DNA of 64,000 bases. Origin: Leptolinea sp. GTDB taxonomy: Bacteria; Chloroflexota; Anaerolineae; Anaerolineales; Anaerolineaceae. The stretch covers positions 1 through 64,000 of the forward strand of contig JAAZMZ010000024.1 in assembly GCA_012798535.1 (NCBI GenBank), given 5' to 3'. Shown here piece by piece: positions 26,391-35,521 of the stretch (its first letter is position 1; each line of letters opens with the position of its first letter). The position numbers and the translations under genes were made by a program. Below the pieces are notes generated by a model, which was given only the letters and a program-made list of their open reading frames with translations, made no database searches and was not told the DNA's origin.

Positions 26391-27804
26391 AATACGGCCG
26401 TTCTCCCCTTTCTATTCTCTCAATAGCCTCAGAGAAATTGGGCAGGTTTGCTTTATGGCTTGTCAACAAATCGTTAAGCACCAGACTGGCTCTCGGCAGA
26501 TCGTTGATCAACGGGTTGGCAATCAGTGCTTCAAGCGCTTTTCTGTAGTTTCCTTCCATGGCCGCTTCACAGGCTAGAATTTCATATTGCTTTACGGAAT
26601 TTACCAGCGCGTGCATATGAGGAGTCAAAGCCGGCATGGATATCGGAAAAATACCGGCTGCATTGACCAGGCAGGAATGTTCAACCACAATATCATCAGG
26701 CAGCCCGGGGATGCTGCCCAGGTTCGGGAAATCGACGGCCTGCACCTGGTTGCTGTTATTCTCCATGGCCAGAATCACTTCCAATGCAGCGGCACCGTAA
26801 CCTTCCCCACCCCGCGATCCAGCGATCAACTTGATCCCGTCCCGGCTTTTCTGTCTGTAAAGTTCGATGGTTATCTTTTCAATCAACTCAACAAACTCAG
26901 CCCGCAATTTGACATTTGTTAGGTCGATCTTGTTTAACACTTCTTTCGGAAGGCTGCTTTTCAGATTTTCCAGCATCATTTGGGAACGGGTATCCGTAGG
27001 TTCCTTCTGATCGGCAAGAGCTTCATCCATCATGTAGTAGTAATGGTTGTACTGAACGATGAGAGGCCATTCAACAATATCGACAATGTCTTGAGGGAAA
27101 GTGAATTTCTTTGCCACTATCTCTGCCCCGTATTTCTTTGTCATATTTTCGGCAAATTTCCGAGTGGCATCCTTCCCAACATATTCCCCTTTTATATAAG
27201 CTCTGGCCCAATTTAGATGATTTAGACCGACCAGTTGAAGGAAAACATCATCTCTTTGTACTTCATAGGCTTCTGCGATATGTGTCCAGAAAGATCGCGG
27301 CCAATTGCACAACCCGACGGCCTTACACTTCGTGTATCGGTATATCGCCTCCGTAAGCATACCTGCAGGGTTGGAGAGATTGATCAACCAGGCTCCCGGC
27401 CGGGCCAATTCCACGGTTTTTTGTGCAATTTCCACTATCGCCGGAATATTTCGTAACCCCATGGCCAGACCACCGGGAGGGGTTGTTTCCTGGCCGATAA
27501 AACCATATTTGCGGGGAATGGATTCATCAAGGACCCGGCCATGCGCCTTTCCCACACGAATGGTGGCAATCACATAATTTGCGTCGCGCACGGCTTCCGA
27601 TAGATCCGTTGTAAGGTGAATATGAGTTTTCGCCCCTCCCTCATCCAGGACCATTTTGGTATAACCGGCAACAACCTCAAGCCGGTTCCGGTCAATATCC
27701 ATTAAATACCAATCGTCTACCTGTAATTTGTCCCGCATTTCTAAAAGCATCAGAGCGAAATCCGGTGTATAGAGACTGCCGGCACCAATACTTGCCAACT
27801 TCAT
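26389..27804 (-). CDS. Glycoside hydrolase family 4, likely 6-phospho-beta-glucosidase
   Basis: 471 aa. The N-terminal NAD-binding fold is KLASIGAGSLYTPDF; LINLSNPAGMLTEAI, Cys166 in GLCNWP and His196 in LVGLNHLNW provide the Mn2+ ligands of the family. IGQETTPPGGLAMGLRNIPA carries the conserved phosphate and sugar contacts. GH4 enzymes cut glycosides by a redox-elimination route using NAD+ and Mn2+. CN-P after the metal Cys is the form seen in 6-phospho-glucosidases rather than alpha-galactosidases, and the PTS setting agrees. It should cleave the phosphorylated disaccharide to glucose and glucose 6-phosphate. The start overlaps the HPr gene by 4 nt. Confidence 0.92.
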   Translation of the reverse strand: MKLASIGAGSLYTPDFALMLLEMRDKLQVDDWYLMDIDRNRLEVVAGYTKMVLDEGGAKTHIHLTTDLSEAVRDANYVIATIRVGKAHGRVLDESIPRKYGFIGQETTPPGGLAMGLRNIPAIVEIAQKTVELARPGAWLINLSNPAGMLTEAIYRYTKCKAVGLCNWPRSFWTHIAEAYEVQRDDVFLQLVGLNHLNWARAYIKGEYVGKDATRKFAENMTKKYGAEIVAKKFTFPQDIVDIVEWPLIVQYNHYYYMMDEALADQKEPTDTRSQMMLENLKSSLPKEVLNKIDLTNVKLRAEFVELIEKITIELYRQKSRDGIKLIAGSRGGEGYGAAALEVILAMENNSNQVQAVDFPNLGSIPGLPDDIVVEHSCLVNAAGIFPISMPALTPHMHALVNSVKQYEILACEAAMEGNYRKALEALIANPLINDLPRASLVLNDLLTSHKANLPNFSEAIERIERGERPY

Positions 27805-28100
27805 TCTTTCCTCCCCGGATCATTAACAAGAAATTGAGTATTTGTAAAATTCGATTCAACCAGGTTTTGCAATGCTTTCAAAGCATCTCTTTCATCAACA
27901 CCATCTGCTTCCACTAAAATCTCGGTTCCTTTGCAGATTCCCAGTCCTAGAATATTCAATACGCTTTTTGCGTCACCGTGATTTCCAGCATGAGAAATGG
28001 TCACTTTTGATTTGAATTGCTGGGCGGTTTGAGCAAAAAGCGCTGCAGGTCTTGCATGCAATCCGGTTTCGTTGTTTATCATGATGTTCACTCGTAACAT
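27801..28100 (-). CDS. HPr family phosphocarrier protein
   Basis: 99 aa, about ten longer than standard HPr through a C-terminal tail (FTNTQFLVNDPGRKE). His15 in GLHARPAALFAQ is the phosphoryl site and Ser46 in DAKSVLNILGLGI is the regulatory site for HPr kinase, so both controls may be kept. It receives phosphate from enzyme I and gives it to IIA. A private HPr inside a sugar operon is uncommon and may be the only HPr of the cell, since PTS is rare in this lineage. No enzyme I gene is in the window. It overlaps the GH4 gene by 4 nt. Confidence 0.92.
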   Translation of the reverse strand: MLRVNIMINNETGLHARPAALFAQTAQQFKSKVTISHAGNHGDAKSVLNILGLGICKGTEILVEADGVDERDALKALQNLVESNFTNTQFLVNDPGRKE

Positions 28101-28130
28101 GGGGTTATATCCTGTTCCAATGACGATGAC

Positions 28131-28487
28131 TCATTTCTTTGCACCGAGTGCATTCTCCAATTCTCCTATCCGGGTGTGGAGACGGATGATGTACTTGGCC
28201 ATGTGGACTTCCGACATGGCAATCATCAGGCTATCCTGTGCATGGGTAAGCAGCATGGTCAACCTGATACTTTCGCCACGTGCTTCTCCCTGGATTACCT
28301 CTGTTTGAGTTTGATGGGCGGCTTTGATCTCGGCGTTAGCCTGACTGATTTTTGCTTTTGCGGTTTCAACATCATTCTTTTCAACGGCCTGAATAGCTTC
28401 ATTCACCAGCGAACGCGCATTCCCGGCATGGATGATCACCATTGTTGCGATCTTTGTCACATCTTCTTCTTTTTCACTCATAATCAA
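28131..28487 (-). CDS. PTS lactose/cellobiose-type IIA component
   Basis: 118 aa, all helical. TKIATMVIIHAGNARSLVNEAIQAVEKND and IIHA are the first helices; MLLTHAQDSLMIAMSEVHMAKYII contains the active His82 of the lac/cel IIA family (usually LxHAQDHLM). It forms a trimer that carries phosphate from HPr to IIB. MSEKE at residue 3 is an alternative start. It is the first structural gene after the TetR regulator (52 nt) and is followed after 30 nt by HPr. Confidence 0.92.
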   Translation of the reverse strand: MIMSEKEEDVTKIATMVIIHAGNARSLVNEAIQAVEKNDVETAKAKISQANAEIKAAHQTQTEVIQGEARGESIRLTMLLTHAQDSLMIAMSEVHMAKYIIRLHTRIGELENALGAKK

Positions 28488-28539
28488 TTCCCTGAAATTT
28501 TCACTTTCTTATTTTGGTTATTCTTTCGGTATAGTTTGT

Positions 28540-29163
28540 CTATCCTTTTTTCATATCCTTGTTAATGACTCCTATCAGATAGGCATCTGTAAAATACTCA
28601 AAAGCCGTTTGGTCCATACCTATATCAAATCCAAAACCGATAAATCGATCTGACATTAAGTAGCTGAAGAAGAGTCCCAGTAAAGCACGGCTTAAGGTTG
28701 GAACAGGAATGGAAGTCAGATCATCCCTTTCATCAACCAGTCTTCGCAATACGGCAGTCATTTTCTCAAAGTTATTCCCAAAGAGCTGCGGGAGATGACG
28801 ACCCTGGAACTCGATCAACTCGATCAGATGAAGCCGGATATATTCCGGATGTTTATCCCAGGCTGCCAGCAGACGTTGTGCCGAATCATGAACAAATTCT
28901 TCAATGGTGTTTCCTTCGGCAACAGCCACGCATTCCGGAATTTGAAACCAGGGATGACATTTTTCAAGCACAGCTTCGAAAATCTCATCTTTGCTTCTAA
29001 AATGAACATATAGTGATCCGCGGGCCATATTCAGCCGGTCAGTGATTTGCCTGGTGCTGGTGGCGTGATAGCCCTGTGATACAAAAAGATCAGCAGCAGC
29101 CTGGATGATCAAATCTCTGGTTCTTTCGCCTTTTGGATATGTGGTTGGATTTTCGTTTGGCAT
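28540..29163 (-). CDS. TetR/AcrR family regulator of the PTS operon
   Basis: 207 aa. The helix-turn-helix is TRDLIIQAAADLFVSQGYHATSTRQITDRLNMARGSLYVHFRSKDEIFEAVL (about residues 16-67). The C-terminal ligand domain is all helical. AGGA lies 6 nt before the ATG at 29163, preferred over 29169. It is first in the operon, and its presumed site, a perfect 14-bp palindrome, overlaps the transcription start. TetR control of a PTS operon is unusual; antiterminators, GntR or LevR types are the norm. The inducer might be a product of the hydrolase or an aglycone. Confidence 0.9.
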   Translation of the reverse strand: MPNENPTTYPKGERTRDLIIQAAADLFVSQGYHATSTRQITDRLNMARGSLYVHFRSKDEIFEAVLEKCHPWFQIPECVAVAEGNTIEEFVHDSAQRLLAAWDKHPEYIRLHLIELIEFQGRHLPQLFGNNFEKMTAVLRRLVDERDDLTSIPVPTLSRALLGLFFSYLMSDRFIGFGFDIGMDQTAFEYFTDAYLIGVINKDMKKG

Positions 29164-29180
29164 ATTCATTCCTAAATATG

Positions 29181-29227
29181 AGCGAGCGCTCGCTTATTAA
29201 TATACAGACAATTGATGCTTTCGTCAA
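29181..29227 (-). promoter_or_regulatory. Promoter and TetR-type operator of the PTS operon
   Basis: On the minus strand TTGACG (29227-29222), a 17-nt spacer and TATATT (29204-29199) form the promoter. A perfect 14-bp palindrome AGCGAGCGCTCGCT lies at 29181-29194, on the predicted start point near 29192. The palindrome is GC-rich in an AT-rich background, so it stands out as a selected site. Confidence 0.8.
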
Positions 29228-29311
29228 TTCTGACATATGTCATTTTATTGAATGTCATTTGACCGGAGGGAAGGAAGTCTGGTTTAGTTATATTACCTGC
29301 GAGAGAACCGA

Positions 29312-30538
29312 TTAAACCCGATGTTGGTCTGCCGCCGCCTGACCAGCCAGCGCTCCGCTGCTGAAGGCAAATTGCAGATTAAATCCCCCGCACGGTCCGA
29401 CGACATCCAATGTTTCACCCGTCAGATAGAGTTCCTTTATCCGGCGAGACTCCAGAGTCAATGGGTCTACTTCACCTACCGGTACTCCGCCGGCAGAAAC
29501 TTGGCAGTATTTAAAACCGCGCACGCCGTTCACTGGAAAGCGGGTGTTCTTCAGGCTTTCAAGCAATTTCTCTATTTTACGGTCGTCCAAATCGACCAGG
29601 GATGTTGATTCTGGAATTCGTACTCTCTCCAGCAAAACAGCCGATACTTTTGGAGAGAAGAAAGCATCCAGGAACACGCCGGCCGGCATGGAGCTTTGTC
29701 GCTTTTTTTCGAGCAAACGGTCGAATTCATCCTGGAAAAAAGCCAGAAGATCCAACGACAGCTCCAGCGAGCCGGCCGGATGGAGAGTGACGTGATGGCT
29801 GATGTTCATGACCGCCGGTCCGTTCAATCCCCATTCGGTGAAGATCAGGTTGCCGCGCGAAGAGGCTATGCAGCGTTCGCCTTTCCATAACCCGGCCTCA
29901 ACATCCAAACGGACGCCCTGCAATGATTCCATGACTCCCAGGTCTAGTAACATTGGCGCCAGCGCCGGCCGGGCCGGCAAGACGGTGTGACCCAGATGCT
30001 CAAGGACAGGAAATAAATCACCGCGCGATCCCAGCGATGGATAGGCACATCCTCCTGCAGAGACAATCACCCTGTCAAATGAAGCCTCGTCTACTCTTCC
30101 ACTCTTACAAAAACGAATGACGAAGCCATTCTTCGCCAGCCGTATATCCAACACCCGGCTGCCTGTGAGAACCAGTATTCCAGCATGTTGCACCGAACTG
30201 GAAAAAGCCTCCACCACCGAATGAGCCGAATTAGAAAGAGGATAATACCAGCCGTCAAAGGTCTTGCGCGCCGGAATACCGATGGTTTCCAGCATCGAAA
30301 GCAGGTCAGGCACACCGAAATGCGACAGCACCGTACCCATCCAGCATTCATCCCCGCAGGTATACACGCTGGCCGTAACCGCGTCATTGGTGATGTTGCA
30401 ATGGCCGCTGCCGGTTACCAGCAATTTGCGCCCCATGGTGGCGTTGCTTTCGAATAACGTAACATCGGCGCCGAGCCAGGCGGCCTGCAAAGCGGCCGTC
30501 ATTCCCGAGGCCCCCGCGCCAATCACCGCGATCTTCAT
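29312..30538 (-). CDS. BaiN/HI0933-like FAD-dependent oxidoreductase
   Basis: 408 aa. MKIAVIGAGASGMTAALQAAWLGADVTLFESNATMGRKLLVTGSGHCNITN is the FAD-binding start of the HI0933/BaiN family, and CGGFNLQFAFSSGALAG closes the FAD site. RVIVSAGGCAYPSLGSRGD and KVLDGWYYPLSNSAHSV-like segments also fit. Members reduce flavin-bound substrates; BaiN acts in bile-acid dehydroxylation in one gut species, which need not hold here. An in-frame ATG at 30610 is rejected: TATAAT (30550-30545) ends 6 nt before the ATG at 30538, and there is no Shine-Dalgarno, so the mRNA is probably leaderless. Confidence 0.9.
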   Translation of the reverse strand: MKIAVIGAGASGMTAALQAAWLGADVTLFESNATMGRKLLVTGSGHCNITNDAVTASVYTCGDECWMGTVLSHFGVPDLLSMLETIGIPARKTFDGWYYPLSNSAHSVVEAFSSSVQHAGILVLTGSRVLDIRLAKNGFVIRFCKSGRVDEASFDRVIVSAGGCAYPSLGSRGDLFPVLEHLGHTVLPARPALAPMLLDLGVMESLQGVRLDVEAGLWKGERCIASSRGNLIFTEWGLNGPAVMNISHHVTLHPAGSLELSLDLLAFFQDEFDRLLEKKRQSSMPAGVFLDAFFSPKVSAVLLERVRIPESTSLVDLDDRKIEKLLESLKNTRFPVNGVRGFKYCQVSAGGVPVGEVDPLTLESRRIKELYLTGETLDVVGPCGGFNLQFAFSSGALAGQAAADQHRV

Positions 30539-30715
30539 ACGGGCATTATAACGGACAGATCTCTGTTTGGCTTGCACAGTGAATTTCAACACAGATACTC
30601 TGGTAATCAATAACTTTCAAACTGGAGCCGGAGTACCGATCAAGATGACGTGTGATCTGCCGGATAAAGCTCTCGCCATTCCATCCCTGATCAGATGATT
30701 GGTTATTGTCCGGAT

Positions 30716-32218
30716 TTATTTGATCTGCCAGACATGCACAAGTGGTTTGGCCCCATCCGCATATTGTTCGAGTACATACAAAAGGCCGCTGACGCGGTCG
30801 AAAGCCACATCCCCGATTCGGTAGCGCCGCTGGTCTCCGCTGCCCACCATCTGGATTTCCCATTCCGGTGGTGATAATAGAAGGTGCTCATCGATATCCA
30901 TGGAGGCATAGGGCTGCGGCTGCCAGGTTTCCATCTCTCCTGCGGCCACTCTGGCCAGATCATCCGGATCATACAGGATGAACTGCGTATCAAACCGGTT
31001 CGACCACCACCCGCGCATGGAAATACAGCCGCCGCTATCCTCAGAACAGCAGCCGCCTCTATCTGATGCCGGGCATATACTCCCATCCGCCAGCCGGCAG
31101 GTTGGATAATCTGTGACGTGCGCATCCACGCATACCTGATCCGCTCCGGTCGGATTAACATATCCGTACCAGTATTTGTTTCCGGTGGCTTTGGTTCCGG
31201 CAAACAAGACCGCGGACTTGCCGCCCTCCGTCGTCAGCCAGGCACCGCCCTCCCATTCATCCGGATGTTGATACCCCTGCATGCACCGGGTGATCTCTTC
31301 TGTGTTGCTGGATTTTTCATAAAGCAGCAACGGCACTTCATCCAGGTGAGTCCCGGTGGGCATCGGGGAACCGTCTTCCAGCCAAGGGCGGTAAGCCAGA
31401 ATGACCGGTCCCATCCCGCCCTGTCCTCCGTCGCGCATCCGCCCGGTTGCCAGAACGCGGCCGCCAGTATGCGCCCGCGCCCATTCATCCGGAATTTCAA
31501 ACATATAGCCGTTCACACTATACAGGTCCTGCCAGCCGATGAACCAAAATCCCTGCACACGCGGGTTGGATAGATCGGGTGAGAACCAGGCATGGGATGC
31601 TTGATCCTGCGGCTGTAAATGTTCCCCCCAGGCCAGGTGAATCAACGGGCCAGTTTCTTCTCGGTTGAGGTAAACCATGCCTACTTTGGGAATCTCATCC
31701 AGTTCGGTAAATACGTTGGCCGCGATATTCTTGAAATCCTGCAGAAACTCCGCAGTATTCATGGTTTCCAGATTCTTTCCGGCCAACGGAACAGGAATGC
31801 TGACTTCCGCCACCTGGTCGCCATCCGGCAGATCTCCGTAGGGGATGCGGTCGTGCCCGGTCACGAATAATGATCCAGGGAATCCATCCGCCGCGCCGGC
31901 CGGGTCGCCGTCCGGATTGAAGGTCATGGCATTTCCGCCGTAGGCAAACGTCCGCGGCAGGTCATCGCCGCCGGGCAGGCGGAAGGCGCCCAGGTAGGTG
32001 AAATCCTCCGGCTGCAACCGAGCACCTGAAATGGCCTGTCCGGCTTCCATCTCCGCGGGTGCAGGCCGACTTTCTGGAACAGCGTCCTGTGATTCTGGCG
32101 TACTTTGCGGCAGATCAGGACTTGCAGAATCTGTTTGAATCGCTCCCGCCAGGTTGCATCCAAAAACCATCAACGTACCGCAGACCAATCCCGCCGCCCA
32201 TCTGATCTTCATTTCCAT
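30716..32218 (-). CDS. Secreted cysteine-rich lipoprotein of unknown function
   Basis: 500 aa. A lipoprotein signal ends at MVFGCN (Cys21), followed by a Ser/Pro/Glu linker of about 40 residues. The body begins LQPEDFTYLGAFRLPGG and contains repeated blade-like segments (GGNAMTFNPDGDPAG, GSLFVTGHD, HAWFSPDLSNPRVQGFWFIGWQDLYSVNGYMFEIPD, GDVAFDRVSGLLYVLEQYADG), suggesting a beta-propeller. A cysteine cluster lies at DQVCVDAHVTDYPTCRLADGSICPASDRGGCCSEDSGGCISM. I do not recognise a named family. It is likely anchored on the outer face of the membrane and stands alone. Confidence 0.75.
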   Translation of the reverse strand: MEMKIRWAAGLVCGTLMVFGCNLAGAIQTDSASPDLPQSTPESQDAVPESRPAPAEMEAGQAISGARLQPEDFTYLGAFRLPGGDDLPRTFAYGGNAMTFNPDGDPAGAADGFPGSLFVTGHDRIPYGDLPDGDQVAEVSIPVPLAGKNLETMNTAEFLQDFKNIAANVFTELDEIPKVGMVYLNREETGPLIHLAWGEHLQPQDQASHAWFSPDLSNPRVQGFWFIGWQDLYSVNGYMFEIPDEWARAHTGGRVLATGRMRDGGQGGMGPVILAYRPWLEDGSPMPTGTHLDEVPLLLYEKSSNTEEITRCMQGYQHPDEWEGGAWLTTEGGKSAVLFAGTKATGNKYWYGYVNPTGADQVCVDAHVTDYPTCRLADGSICPASDRGGCCSEDSGGCISMRGWWSNRFDTQFILYDPDDLARVAAGEMETWQPQPYASMDIDEHLLLSPPEWEIQMVGSGDQRRYRIGDVAFDRVSGLLYVLEQYADGAKPLVHVWQIK

Positions 32219-32428
32219 TCACTTTCGTGTCTACCGTCCAGGAAAAGGAAACCATCCGGTTTGATCGATGGCAGCAATGTAAATTACTGATGCAATTCAT
32301 TATACCCGGATACTTTTCTCGAAATTCAAGGGTCAAACACGGGAAACCCGGATGCAAAACCACAAGATTATTCAAGAAATCTGAGAGCTTCAGACATACC
32401 ATTAAAAAAAAAACAAGGAAGGCGAGCT

Positions 32429-32806
32429 ATGTTGGAAGAATTGCTAAATGGGCATATCGTTACTACAAAAAACGAGTGGGATGTATCAGATATTATCTGG
32501 AATAAACACGCCACAAATGAAGGGGTTTTCATAAAACACTTGATCAAAGGGGAAGCCACAGAAGGCAAATTCAGTTGCCACCTTGTGAAGGTGCTCAGGG
32601 GATGTGAAATCAGTGATCACACCCACCCGAATAATTGGGAATTACACGAAATTATTTGTGGATCAGGTATAGGTTATATGGATGGAAAAGAGATTCAATA
32701 TACCTGTGGAGCCATAATAACAATACCCCGGGGAAAGAATCATCGGATTGTGGCTGGCGATCAGGATTTATATTTGCTGGCTAAATTTGTACCGGCTCTT
32801 GTTTAA
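32429..32806 (+). CDS. Cupin domain protein
   Basis: 125 aa. The two cupin motifs are visible: GCEISDHTHPNNWELHEIICGSGIGYMDG (metal ligands His, His, Glu in HTHPNNWELHE) and GAIITIPRGKNHRI (third His). It is a single-domain beta-barrel that may bind a metal and a small ligand. AAGGAAGG lies before the ATG. It converges on the AraC regulator, with only 35 nt between the two stops. AT content is above the window average. Confidence 0.85.
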   Translation: MLEELLNGHIVTTKNEWDVSDIIWNKHATNEGVFIKHLIKGEATEGKFSCHLVKVLRGCEISDHTHPNNWELHEIICGSGIGYMDGKEIQYTCGAIITIPRGKNHRIVAGDQDLYLLAKFVPALV

Positions 32807-32841
32807 AAAGACTGCGTCGAGCCGTAACAGTGTAAGCATAT

Positions 32842-33669
32842 TCAGGTTCTATTCATACCAAGAAAACGACCAGGAGATATCCCAACATACTCCTTAAAAA
32901 TTCGTGTGAAATGACTCTGATCAGAAAAACCCAGCCGGTAAGCAACTTCACAAATCGATTCCCCCTGTATCAACAGTTGCAGCGATTGCCTGATGCGGGT
33001 TTGAATCAAATAGGCATGCGGAGGTATGCCAACCCTTTCACGAAAGGATCTATTAAGATGAAATTGATTAATATTAACCTGCCGGGATAGCTCATTCAAA
33101 GCAATCGACTGTCCGGCATTTTTCTCCAGATATTTACAGACCTGTCCAATATACGAAGAGGTGCTTAAATCAGGAAGGTTCAAAGGTTCCGGATTGGCAT
33201 AACGCTGTATCACATCTATCAATAATCCATGAAGAACAGGCCTTACTCTATTTTTCCTACCCTCCTGAATTTCAATAAATTCCAGCAGTCGGCAAGCGAT
33301 AGCCTGATCCTCAATCCGCATAGTGGGAAAAGCAGGCAGTTCATATCTTCCGGTCGCGCTGAAATTGGCCTCTCGCATAACCCTGGAAGGGATGGATACC
33401 ACCCGGTAATCATGACCTTCCCTATCAGGTTTTTGGCAGGAATGTGGCTGAAATGGATGGATGATAAAACAATCCGGCGCGGCTAAATTTACATACCGGT
33501 CATCCACATGGATAATACGTTTACCGCCTGTCAGAATCCCCAGAATATAGGAATGGTGGATATGCAGAGGAAATGTATGGCATACATTGGTCCCGTGCAA
33601 AAATCCGATTAAGGGTTCATCTCTGGAAAATTCAAGTTTGATGTTGGACACCGGTGAAGAAGAAAGCAT
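32842..33669 (-). CDS. AraC family regulator with cupin sensor domain
   Basis: 275 aa. The N-terminal part is an AraC-type cupin: TFPLHIHHSYILGILTGGKRIIHVDDRYVNLAAPDCFIIHPFQPHSC. The C-terminal part has both helix-turn-helix units: SIALNELSRQVNINQFHLNRSFRERVGIPPHAYLIQTRIRQSLQLL and SICEVAYRLGFSDQSHFTRIFKEYVGISPGRF. There is no clear ribosome site. A 15-bp inverted repeat (ATAGAAG, one base, CTTCTAT; 33668-33682) covers the start codon, possibly an autoregulatory site. The sugar ABC operon lies just upstream on the same strand and is a candidate target. Confidence 0.92.
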   Translation of the reverse strand: MLSSSPVSNIKLEFSRDEPLIGFLHGTNVCHTFPLHIHHSYILGILTGGKRIIHVDDRYVNLAAPDCFIIHPFQPHSCQKPDREGHDYRVVSIPSRVMREANFSATGRYELPAFPTMRIEDQAIACRLLEFIEIQEGRKNRVRPVLHGLLIDVIQRYANPEPLNLPDLSTSSYIGQVCKYLEKNAGQSIALNELSRQVNINQFHLNRSFRERVGIPPHAYLIQTRIRQSLQLLIQGESICEVAYRLGFSDQSHFTRIFKEYVGISPGRFLGMNRT

Positions 33670-33794
33670 AGAAGACTTCTATCTGAAAGCGGAATTCCAT
33701 TTTTTCTGTAATCAGGTAGAAGTCATTATCCCACTAAAATAGCGGGAAAACGAAATGCCCGATGGATCGGCGGTAAATTGGACGAATTGCGAGG

Positions 33795-34631
33795 TTATCC
33801 TTTGACAGCCCCAGCCACCACACCTTTGATGATGTACTTCTGGCAGGTCAGGTAGAAAATGATGATGGGGACGATGGCCAGCACCAACATGGCCATCATG
33901 GCGCCCATGTCGCGGCTGCCGTATCCGCCCTGCAGGTACTGCACGGCAATGGGTATCGTCTTAAAGTTGCTACCGATGACCAGATATGGCAGCAGGTAAT
34001 CATTCCAGATCCACATGGTATTCAGGATCGCCACCGTGATGGTGATCGGTTTAAGGATGGGGAACACCACCAGGAAGAAAGTCTGGATCGGATTGCACCC
34101 ATCGATCAGGGCAGCTTCCTCGATCTCATGCGGAATGCCCTTGATGAATCCGCTGAACACAAAGACGGACAATCCCGCGCCAAAACCGAGGTAGATCACA
34201 ATGATGCCGACCGGATTATCCAGGTGGGTAATATTCGCCATTTTCGACATGGTGAACATGACCATCTGGAAAGGCACGATCATGGAAAATACCAGCAGGT
34301 AATACAACAGCGAACTGAATTTCGATTTCACCCGGGTGATTGCCCAGGCAGTCATGGAGGTGAACAGAATGATCGTTCCCACAGAAAACACGGTGATGAA
34401 CAGGGAATACCCGAAGGCCGGGACAAAACCGGTCTTTTCCAGTCCGGATGTGTAGTTCTTCAATCCGACAAAAGTTTCGGCTGTCGGCCAGGCGAACGGG
34501 GTATCGGCAATGAAGAAACGTCCCTTGAAGGAGTTCATCAGAACAATCAGGATCGGCGTCAGATACAAGACAGCCAGGATGAGCAGGAGCACAAAGAGTA
34601 CTTTATCTGTGGCAGTGCGTTTGGTTTCCAT
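33795..34631 (-). CDS. Sugar ABC transporter permease (MalG-like)
   Basis: 278 aa with six membrane helices. The EAA loop is EIEEAALIDGCNPIQTFFLVVFPILKPI, the contact site for the ATPase in the binding-protein-dependent transport family. LLLILAVLYLTPILIVLMNSFK is the N-terminal helix typical of carbohydrate CUT1 permeases. It is the third and last gene of the operon and abuts the MalF-like gene with a 1-nt overlap (stop and start share a base). No ATPase gene follows, so a shared MsmX/UgpC-type ATPase encoded elsewhere is likely. Confidence 0.93.
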   Translation of the reverse strand: METKRTATDKVLFVLLLILAVLYLTPILIVLMNSFKGRFFIADTPFAWPTAETFVGLKNYTSGLEKTGFVPAFGYSLFITVFSVGTIILFTSMTAWAITRVKSKFSSLLYYLLVFSMIVPFQMVMFTMSKMANITHLDNPVGIIVIYLGFGAGLSVFVFSGFIKGIPHEIEEAALIDGCNPIQTFFLVVFPILKPITITVAILNTMWIWNDYLLPYLVIGSNFKTIPIAVQYLQGGYGSRDMGAMMAMLVLAIVPIIIFYLTCQKYIIKGVVAGAVKG

Positions 34632-35476
34632 CAGCTCTCCACCTCCCTCGTACGGGTCAGGCGCAACTGTAATAAAACGATCAGGGCAACGATGATAAAG
34701 AAGAGAACCGCTTTGGCCTGACCGACTCCCTCATACCCGTTGCGGTTATAGAATGTCGTGAAGATATCCAATGCCAGCATGGCGGATGCCCTGTCCGGCG
34801 CGCCGGCCGTCAATGCCAGGTTCTGGTCGAACAGTTTGAACGAGTTGGCCACCGTCAGGAAGGTGCAAATGGTAACCGCCGGCATGACCATGGGGATGGT
34901 TACGTTTTTGAGGATCTGCCAGGTGTTGGCGCCGTCGATTTTTGCGGCTTCGATCAACTCAGGCGAAATGGCCTGGATGCCGGCGATATAGATGATCATC
35001 ATGTATCCCACCATCTGCCAGTTCATCAGAACGATCAAACCCCAGAATCCATACTGCGCATCGAAGGTGATATCCACTCCAAAATTGATCAGGATACCAT
35101 TAATCAGCAGCTGCCAGATATAACCGAGAATAATGCCGCCGATAAGATTCGGCATGAAGAATACGGTTCTAAAGATGTTGGTGGCTTTCACCTTGCGGGT
35201 CAAGATAACCGCCAGAAGGAAAGCAAACACATTGATCAAGATCACGGAGACAACGGCGAATTTCACGGTGAAGATCAGAGCATTTACAAAAGTCTGATCC
35301 TCCGTAAAGGCCCGAATGTAGTTGCTGAAGCCCACCCATTCAGCGTCGGTCACTGCAGTAAATTCTGTAAAAGACAGGCCGATGCCTGCCAGAAAGGGGA
35401 TTAAAAAGGCGATCAAAAAAGCGAGGATCGTTGGCAGGGTGAACAGGACATAATACTTCAATGGCATTTTCTGCAT
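34631..35476 (-). CDS. Sugar ABC transporter permease (MalF-like)
   Basis: 281 aa with six membrane helices. MQKMPLKYYVLFTLPTILAFLIAFLIPFLAGIGLSFTEF is the usual CUT1 start; the EAA loop is ELIEAAKIDGANTWQILKNVTIPMVMPAV. AGGAG lies 7 nt before the ATG at 35476; a start 51 nt upstream lies in the intergenic hairpin and is rejected. It pairs with the next permease to form the channel. It is separated from the binding-protein gene by about 100 nt holding a strong hairpin. Confidence 0.93.
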   Translation of the reverse strand: MQKMPLKYYVLFTLPTILAFLIAFLIPFLAGIGLSFTEFTAVTDAEWVGFSNYIRAFTEDQTFVNALIFTVKFAVVSVILINVFAFLLAVILTRKVKATNIFRTVFFMPNLIGGIILGYIWQLLINGILINFGVDITFDAQYGFWGLIVLMNWQMVGYMMIIYIAGIQAISPELIEAAKIDGANTWQILKNVTIPMVMPAVTICTFLTVANSFKLFDQNLALTAGAPDRASAMLALDIFTTFYNRNGYEGVGQAKAVLFFIIVALIVLLQLRLTRTREVES

Positions 35477-35521
35477 GGGATTTCTCCTGCTTCGCGGGAA
35501 GAATATCGCATGGAATTTCAA

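Noticed and set aside
32227-32505. 92-codon plus-strand frame before the cupin gene
   Set aside because: Overlaps the cupin start in another frame, very basic low-complexity sequence, no ribosome site. The cupin gene has a good one.
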